Notes under the pieces: model-generated
The model's database searches: none
What the model saw: only the letters and a program-made list of their open reading frames with translations
What the model was told of the DNA's origin: nothing
Program-made: the position numbers and the translations under genes
Part shown: in pieces, positions 7,081 through 10,556 of the stretch
Position numbering within the stretch: the first letter of the stretch is position 1
How the letters are laid out: each line of letters opens with the position of its first letter
Source: an uncultured Pseudomonadota bacterium
Lineage (GTDB): Bacteria > Pseudomonadota > Gammaproteobacteria > Burkholderiales > Burkholderiaceae
Direction: 5' to 3'
NCBI GenBank assembly: GCA_946480245.1
Contig: CAMLIZ010000162.1
Span: 1 to 10,556, forward strand
Length of the DNA stretch: 10,556 nt

Positions 7081-7731
7081 TCAGCCGGCCGGCTGCGCGG
7101 CGATCTGCGCCAACGCCTGCTCGAACACCTCGGCGGGCTGGCCGCCCTGGATCAGGTGCTTGTCGTTCACGATCACCGACGGCACCGCATGGATGCCGTG
7201 GTCCAGGTAGAAGCGTTCGCGCTCGCGCACCTCGTCGGCAAATTCATCGGAGGCGAGGATCTCGCGCGCCCGCTCGCCGTCCAGCCCCACTTGCTGCGCC
7301 AGGCGCACCAGCACCTGCGCGTCCGACACGTTCTCGCCGTCTGTGAAGTAGGCCTTCAGCAACGCATGCTTCAGCGCCAGCTGCCGGCCTTCGGCCTCGG
7401 CCCAGTGCAGCAGGCGGTGGGCGTCGAAGGTGTTGAGCACGCGCTTGCGCTTGTCCATCTCGAAGCGGAAGCCCACCGCCTCGCCGCGCTGGCGTATCGC
7501 CTCCTGGTTGCGCTGCACCTGCTCGTCGCTCAGGCCGTACTTGCGCGCCAGGTGCTCCACCGCGTCCTCGCCTTCCGGCGGCATCTGCGGGTTGAGCTCG
7601 AAGGGCTGGAAGTGCAGCTGCGCCTGCACCCGGCCCTGCAGCCGCTCCAGCGCAATCTCGAGGCTGCGCAGGCCGACGGCGCACCAGGGGCAGGCCACGT
7701 CGGAGACGATGTCGATCTTCAGGGGTTGCAT
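7081..7731 (-). CDS. DsbA-family oxidoreductase, FrnE-like
   Basis: 216 aa, thioredoxin fold with the all-helical insert of the DsbA/FrnE/HCCA-isomerase family. The N-terminal strand leads straight to Cys14-Pro-Trp-Cys17 (VSDVACPWC), followed by the NTFDAHRLLHWA motif (100-111) typical of FrnE-like proteins, the cis-proline loop AVPSVIV with Pro184, and IQGGQP at 194-199. No signal peptide is present, so it should act in the cytoplasm as a thiol-disulfide oxidoreductase. The start at 7731 fits the family's usual N terminus, although no good ribosome site precedes it; the reading frame stays open upstream into the AraC gene, where it is only a shadow. It begins 56 bp after the AraC stop on the same strand, so the two may be co-transcribed. 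Confidence 0.93.
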   Translation of the reverse strand: MQPLKIDIVSDVACPWCAVGLRSLEIALERLQGRVQAQLHFQPFELNPQMPPEGEDAVEHLARKYGLSDEQVQRNQEAIRQRGEAVGFRFEMDKRKRVLNTFDAHRLLHWAEAEGRQLALKHALLKAYFTDGENVSDAQVLVRLAQQVGLDGERAREILASDEFADEVRERERFYLDHGIHAVPSVIVNDKHLIQGGQPAEVFEQALAQIAAQPAG

Positions 7732-7787
7732 GAGGGGCAGTCTAGGCGTGCGGCGCGGCGGGCGGCGGCAGCAGGGGCATTGGCGCT

Positions 7788-8594
7788 TCAGACCGAGGCG
7801 CGGCGGTACTCGGCCGGCGTGCGGCCCACCAGCGCCTTGAAATCGCGCGTGAGGTGGGCCTGGTCGTAGTAGCCCAGCTGCTGCGCCAGCGCCGCCAGGT
7901 CCATCGCCTCGCCGGCGGCCAGGCGGTCGGCCGCGTCGTGCAGGCGGTAGCGTCGGATCGCCCACTTGGGACTCAGGCCCACGTAGTCGCTGAACAGCTG
8001 CTGCAGCGCGCGCACGCCCACGCCGGCGTGCTCGGCCAGCTGCTCCACGCGCGTGATCTCGCGCGATTGCTCGGCGTGGGTCAGCAGGCCGGCCACGCGG
8101 TCCACGGTGGGATCCGGCATGCCCAGGCGCGGCAGCAGCAGCGCCTGGGCCGCGGCGATCATGGCCGCGTCGTCCGGTGCCTCCAGCACCGCGCGCTCGA
8201 CGGCCGTGTCGTCCACGTCCCACAGCGCGCTCAGCTTCAGCGTCTTGTCGGTGAGGGTGTGCAGCGGCCGCCCGAGCAGCGCGCGAAAGGCGCCGGGGCG
8301 AAAGCGCAGGCCGAGCGCCACGCCCTGGTCCTGCAAGGTGATCTCGAAGGCGCCGCGCATCGGGCCGAAGACGGCCGTGCGGCCGGCCTGGAACACCAGG
8401 TTCACGCACGGGTAGGGCAGTGTGCGCTGCACGTGCGGTGGCCGATCGCGCAGGTCCCAGGCCACCAGCCAGTAGTGGTCGAGGTGGGCGGCCAGCGGCC
8501 CTTCCGGCAGGTAGCGCTCGAGGCGGAAGGCGCGGCGGGCGGCAACCGGGTCCACCACGCCCTTGGCACGGGCCGTCACGGGCTGCAGGGGCAT
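7788..8594 (-). CDS. AraC-family transcriptional regulator
   Basis: 268 aa from the ATG at 8594. The N-terminal half (RYLPEGPLAAHLDHYWLVAW, then TLPYPCVNLVF) matches the beta-rich effector-binding part found in a large AraC subgroup. The C-terminal half has both helix-turn-helix units: VEQLAEHAGVGVRALQQLF (183-201) and LAALAQQLGYYDQAHLTRDF (233-252), ending with KALVGRTPAEYRR. It binds DNA as an activator or repressor; the ligand is unknown. It is divergent from the glutathione S-transferase gene across 73 bp, the usual arrangement for a regulator and its target, and is followed on the same strand by the DsbA-like and L,D-transpeptidase genes. A longer frame to 8687 overlaps the GST start and is less likely. 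Confidence 0.93.
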   Translation of the reverse strand: MPLQPVTARAKGVVDPVAARRAFRLERYLPEGPLAAHLDHYWLVAWDLRDRPPHVQRTLPYPCVNLVFQAGRTAVFGPMRGAFEITLQDQGVALGLRFRPGAFRALLGRPLHTLTDKTLKLSALWDVDDTAVERAVLEAPDDAAMIAAAQALLLPRLGMPDPTVDRVAGLLTHAEQSREITRVEQLAEHAGVGVRALQQLFSDYVGLSPKWAIRRYRLHDAADRLAAGEAMDLAALAQQLGYYDQAHLTRDFKALVGRTPAEYRRASV

Positions 8595-8667
8595 GCGCGT
8601 TTTTCCAAGACGACGAAGGAGGGCGCAGGCTACAACAGTGCGATCGCCAACTTCACGGGAGCCCTCC
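8595..8667. promoter_or_regulatory. Divergent promoter region between AraC regulator and GST
   Basis: The 73-bp gap must hold the starts of both divergent genes. I see a weak -10-like TACAAC at 8631-8636 on the plus strand without a good -35, an AAGGAGGG run at 8616-8623, and an 8-bp palindrome GCGATCGC at 8640-8647. None is a proven operator; the assignment rests on position. Confidence 0.4.
8657..8661 (+). promoter_or_regulatory. Ribosome binding site of the GST gene
   Basis: GGGAG, 6 nt before the ATG at 8668. It favours this start over an in-frame GTG at 8638, which has AAGGAGGG at a long 14-nt distance. Confidence 0.6.
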
Positions 8668-9297
8668 ATGACCCACGACCGGCACATCGTCTTCTTCCAC
8701 GCAGCGCAAAGCCGGTCGGCCGGCGCGCGCGTGCTCGTCGAGGCGCTTCAGGCCGACCATGAACTGCACGTGCTCGATCTCAAGGCCGGCGAGCAGCGCC
8801 AGCCCGGCTACCTGAAGGTGAACCCGATGGGCAAGGTGCCGGCGATCCTGCACCGCGACACCCTGGTCACCGAGCAGGCAGCGGTGTACATGTACCTCGC
8901 CGAGCTGTATCCGGAGGCCGGCTTGTCGCCTGTCGTGGGCGACGCGCTGCGCGGCGCCTACCTGCGCTGGATGGTGTTCTACGGCTCGTGCTACGAGCCG
9001 GCCATCGTGGACAAGGCGCTCAAGCGCGACGCCGGCGCGGCGTCGATGTCGCCCTACGGCGATTTCGACACGGTGATCGAGACGCTGCGCTCCCAACTGG
9101 CCCGCGGCCCCTGGCTGCTCGGCGACCGCCTCACCGCCGCCGACTACCTGTGGGGTGCGGCACTGGGCTGGACCATGATGTTCAAGCTCGTGCCCGAGCT
9201 GCCCGAGTTCACCGCCTACTTCGAGCGCTACAAGGCGCTGCCGGCCGTGGCACGCGCCGGCCAGAAGGACGCGGAACTGGTGGCCGCCAAGACCTGA
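8668..9297 (+). CDS. Glutathione S-transferase family protein
   Basis: 209 aa, the normal length for a cytosolic GST. The N-terminal thioredoxin-like domain (1-82) has AQSRSAGARVL with Ser15 or Ser17 as the likely catalytic position, the NPMGKVPAI loop with the cis-proline Pro58, and TEQAAVYMYLAE, in which Glu69-Gln70 replaces the common Glu-Ser of the glutathione site. The C-terminal helical domain contains LLGDRLTAADYLWGAAL (150-166), carrying the capping box and Asp159 conserved in GSTs. It would conjugate or reduce electrophiles with glutathione; the substrate is unknown. It is divergent from the AraC regulator, which is its most probable controller. No terminator with a U-run follows, so transcription could continue into the next gene. 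Confidence 0.95.
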   Translation: MTHDRHIVFFHAAQSRSAGARVLVEALQADHELHVLDLKAGEQRQPGYLKVNPMGKVPAILHRDTLVTEQAAVYMYLAELYPEAGLSPVVGDALRGAYLRWMVFYGSCYEPAIVDKALKRDAGAASMSPYGDFDTVIETLRSQLARGPWLLGDRLTAADYLWGAALGWTMMFKLVPELPEFTAYFERYKALPAVARAGQKDAELVAAKT

Positions 9298-9356
9298 CGG
9301 CGCCCGGGAGCGCAAGCAGCTCGACACCCCGCGTCCCGGGGGAACCCACCCGCCTG

Positions 9357-9418
9357 GGGCATGAGGTTTGCCCGAGTGTGGAGGTAAGCTGCCTTTCATG
9401 CCCTCCGCAGGTGCCCCA
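9357..9418 (+). promoter_or_regulatory. Leader with competing inverted repeats before an unrecognised gene
   Basis: The arm around 9355-9364 can pair in two exclusive ways: GGGCATGA (9357-9364) with TCATGCCC (9396-9403), 8 bp; or TGGGGCA (9355-9361) with TGCCCCA (9412-9418), 7 bp, which would cover the end of the ribosome site and the first base of the ATG at 9418. A strong GGAGGT lies between the arms at 9380-9385. The layout suggests control of translation, but this is inference from base pairing only. Confidence 0.3.
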
Positions 9419-9421
9419 TGA
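9398..9421 (+). CDS. Possible 7-codon upstream ORF (leader peptide)
   Basis: ATG at 9398 opens a 7-codon frame (MPSAGAP) whose TGA overlaps the ATG of the next gene as ATGA. GGAGGT at 9380-9385 lies 12 nt upstream, a stronger ribosome site than the one of the main gene but at a long spacing. If translated, it would couple to the main gene. It could equally be chance. Confidence 0.25.
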   Translation: MPSAGAP

Positions 9422-9897
9422 AACCCACGGTCGTTGAACTCTTCGCGCATGCCGCCGACCGCGCCAAGGATGTGGCGCTGATGATGGACGCCGCACGTGC
9501 ACTCACGGTGCTCGGCCATCAGCGCCTGTCCGTCGACGCCGCCGACGACAGCCCTGCACTCGATGCCATGCAGGTGACTGGCCTCTATCAAACGGCGGAG
9601 CGCCTCGGCCAGCACGTGCGCCAGATGTCCAGCGAGGCACGCTCGCTGCTGCTCACCGCCAAGCAACTGCTGCAGACGCAGCCGGAAATGCAGCGCGAGG
9701 TGCCGCCCGATTTCGACGAGGTGTGCCGCCTGCTCGACGAGGCCATGGATCGCGCGGTCGAAGCCATCGACCGCCTGGAGGCCATGCGCCTGGCTGCGCT
9801 GAATGCCGCGCCCGACACCATCGAGGCACCGGTGGAGGTGCGGCGCATGGCCGACGGGCTGATCGAACGCCTGCGCCACCCGGGCGCGGGTGCCTGA
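9418..9897 (+). CDS. Unrecognised helical cytoplasmic protein
   Basis: 159 aa; I do not recognise the family. There is no signal peptide or membrane segment. Nearly the whole chain looks alpha-helical, with long amphipathic stretches around residues 50-90 (TGLYQTAERLGQHVRQM onward) and 95-130 (PDFDEVCRLLDEAMDRAVEA), and is rich in Ala, Leu, Glu, Arg and Met, with a short Pro/Ala break near 128-138. It could form a helical bundle. Codon use matches the neighbours, and the strong bias for G/C in third positions supports a real gene. ATG at 9418 is the first possible start, because the frame has a stop at 9385; it has a weak AGGTG ribosome site. It follows the GST gene by 120 bp and converges on the protease gene. 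Confidence 0.8.
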   Translation: MKPTVVELFAHAADRAKDVALMMDAARALTVLGHQRLSVDAADDSPALDAMQVTGLYQTAERLGQHVRQMSSEARSLLLTAKQLLQTQPEMQREVPPDFDEVCRLLDEAMDRAVEAIDRLEAMRLAALNAAPDTIEAPVEVRRMADGLIERLRHPGAGA

Positions 9898-9909
9898 AGC
9901 GCCGCTTCA
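9895..9909. terminator. Inverted repeat joining two convergent stop codons
   Basis: TGAAGC-GCC-GCTTCA is a perfect 6-bp stem whose outer three bases are the TGA of the helical protein (plus) and the TGA of the protease (minus). It may serve as a small shared hairpin at the end of both genes, but no U-run follows and the loop is only 3 nt, so its strength as a terminator is doubtful. Confidence 0.35.
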
Positions 9910-10556
9910 ATCCTCCGATTCCGCCAGCGTCACTGTCAGGTGGCGCGTGGCGCCGGCACGCCACACCGTCAGCGTGCAGCGGTCACCCGGTTGCATCCGC
10001 TCCAGGGCGGTGAGCATGTCGTCCAGCGTCTCCACCGCCTCGCCGTTGACTGCGGTGATCACGTCGCCGGCGCTCACGCCCTTGCCGCTGCGCACGAAGG
10101 GCATCAGGCCCGCCTGAGCTGCCGGGCCGCCGCGTTGCACGCGCAGCAAGGCCACGCCCTTGGGCAGGCCGAGCGCGCGGTTCAGCTCCGGCGAGGCGGC
10201 GCTCACGCCGAGCGCGGGCCGCACCATGCGACCGTCGCGGATCAGCCGCGGCACGATGCGGTTCACCTCGTCCACCGGAATCGCGAAGCCGATGCCCGCA
10301 CTCGCGCCCGATGGGCTGTAGATGGCGGTGTTCACGCCGATCAGCCGGCCGGCGGAATCGAGCAACGGGCCGCCGGAGTTGCCCGGGTTGATGGCCGCAT
10401 CGGTCTGGATCGCGCCCTTGATCGTGCGGTGGCTCACCGACTCGATCTCGCGGTTGAGCGCGCTCACGATGCCGCGCGTGAGCGTCTGGTCCAGCCCGAA
10501 GGGGTTGCCGATCGCGTACACCGTCTGGCCCACCAGCAGCTCGCGGCTGCTGCCCA
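9907..10556 (-). CDS. HtrA/DegP-type trypsin-like serine protease with PDZ domain (5' part outside window)
   Basis: 215 C-terminal residues are visible; the gene continues past the right end. The protease part shows VYAIGNPFGLDQTLT, the INPGNSGGPLL loop with the catalytic serine (visible residue 60) and GIGFAIPVDEV, all hallmarks of S1C proteases. The catalytic His and Asp lie outside. A single PDZ domain follows (about visible residues 113-210), with the KGVSAGDVITAVNGEAVETL core, and the chain ends soon after, so it has one PDZ like DegS-type or short HtrA proteins rather than two as in DegP. Such enzymes act in the periplasm on misfolded or signalling substrates. A GTG inside the frame at 10533 is not the start, because it falls within the protease domain. 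It is convergent with the helical protein gene, 9 bp apart. Confidence 0.95.
   Translation of the reverse strand, partial: GSSRELLVGQTVYAIGNPFGLDQTLTRGIVSALNREIESVSHRTIKGAIQTDAAINPGNSGGPLLDSAGRLIGVNTAIYSPSGASAGIGFAIPVDEVNRIVPRLIRDGRMVRPALGVSAASPELNRALGLPKGVALLRVQRGGPAAQAGLMPFVRSGKGVSAGDVITAVNGEAVETLDDMLTALERMQPGDRCTLTVWRAGATRHLTVTLAESED

Noticed and set aside
7732..8410. Long upstream extension of the DsbA-like frame through the AraC gene
   Set aside because: The added part is Arg/Ala/Gly-rich shadow of the AraC gene, and the DsbA fold starts at the ATG at 7731.
8638..8667. GTG start giving a 10-residue longer GST
   Set aside because: Its ribosome site is too far (14 nt), while the ATG at 8668 has a well-placed GGGAG and begins the thioredoxin fold directly.
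9303..9340. Terminator after the GST gene
   Set aside because: CCCGGGA/TCCCGGG pair over 7 bp, but with a 24-nt loop and no U-run; CCCGGG is also self-palindromic.

Overview
The window is high-GC DNA with nearly every codon ending in G or C. The gene set (a large chemotaxis operon of mixed layout, a secreted Ser/Thr/Gly-rich protein, L,D-transpeptidase, FrnE-like DsbA, AraC, GST, HtrA) suggests a betaproteobacterium of the order Burkholderiales, probably near the Rubrivivax/Leptothrix/Methylibium group. That placement is an inference from gene style, not from a marker gene. There are 12 protein genes, two of them cut by the window ends. I see no tRNA, rRNA, CRISPR array or insertion sequence.

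Region 1 (1-4895, all on the minus strand) is a chemosensory operon, read from right to left. It encodes a short membrane-anchored chemoreceptor without a sensor domain, a single-domain CheY, a STAS-domain protein, a large CheA, and a conventional 4-helix-bundle chemoreceptor that runs off the left end. CheY/STAS and STAS/CheA overlap by a few bases, so those three are probably translationally coupled. cheW, cheR, cheB and cheD are not in view and may lie to the left. The CheA is the most interesting gene: between its Hpt and kinase core it carries a ferredoxin-like segment and then a tandem pair of 24-residue motifs that closely match the MshEN cyclic-di-GMP-binding signature. A 19-bp near-palindrome lies 55 bp upstream of the first receptor gene.

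Region 2 (5009-7022) holds a glyoxalase/VOC-fold protein (minus), a 313-bp non-coding gap, a secreted low-complexity Ser/Thr/Gly protein (plus) with a strong hairpin terminator, and a convergent periplasmic L,D-transpeptidase (minus).

Region 3 (7081-9297) has a FrnE-like DsbA-family oxidoreductase and an AraC-family regulator on the minus strand, with a glutathione S-transferase divergent from the regulator. The AraC protein may control the GST and the genes downstream of itself.

Region 4 (9298-10556) has an unrecognised helical protein (plus), preceded by an unusual leader with a possible 7-codon upstream ORF and competing inverted repeats. It converges tail to tail on an HtrA-type serine protease (minus, cut by the right end). 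The two stop codons form the outer ends of one small inverted repeat.
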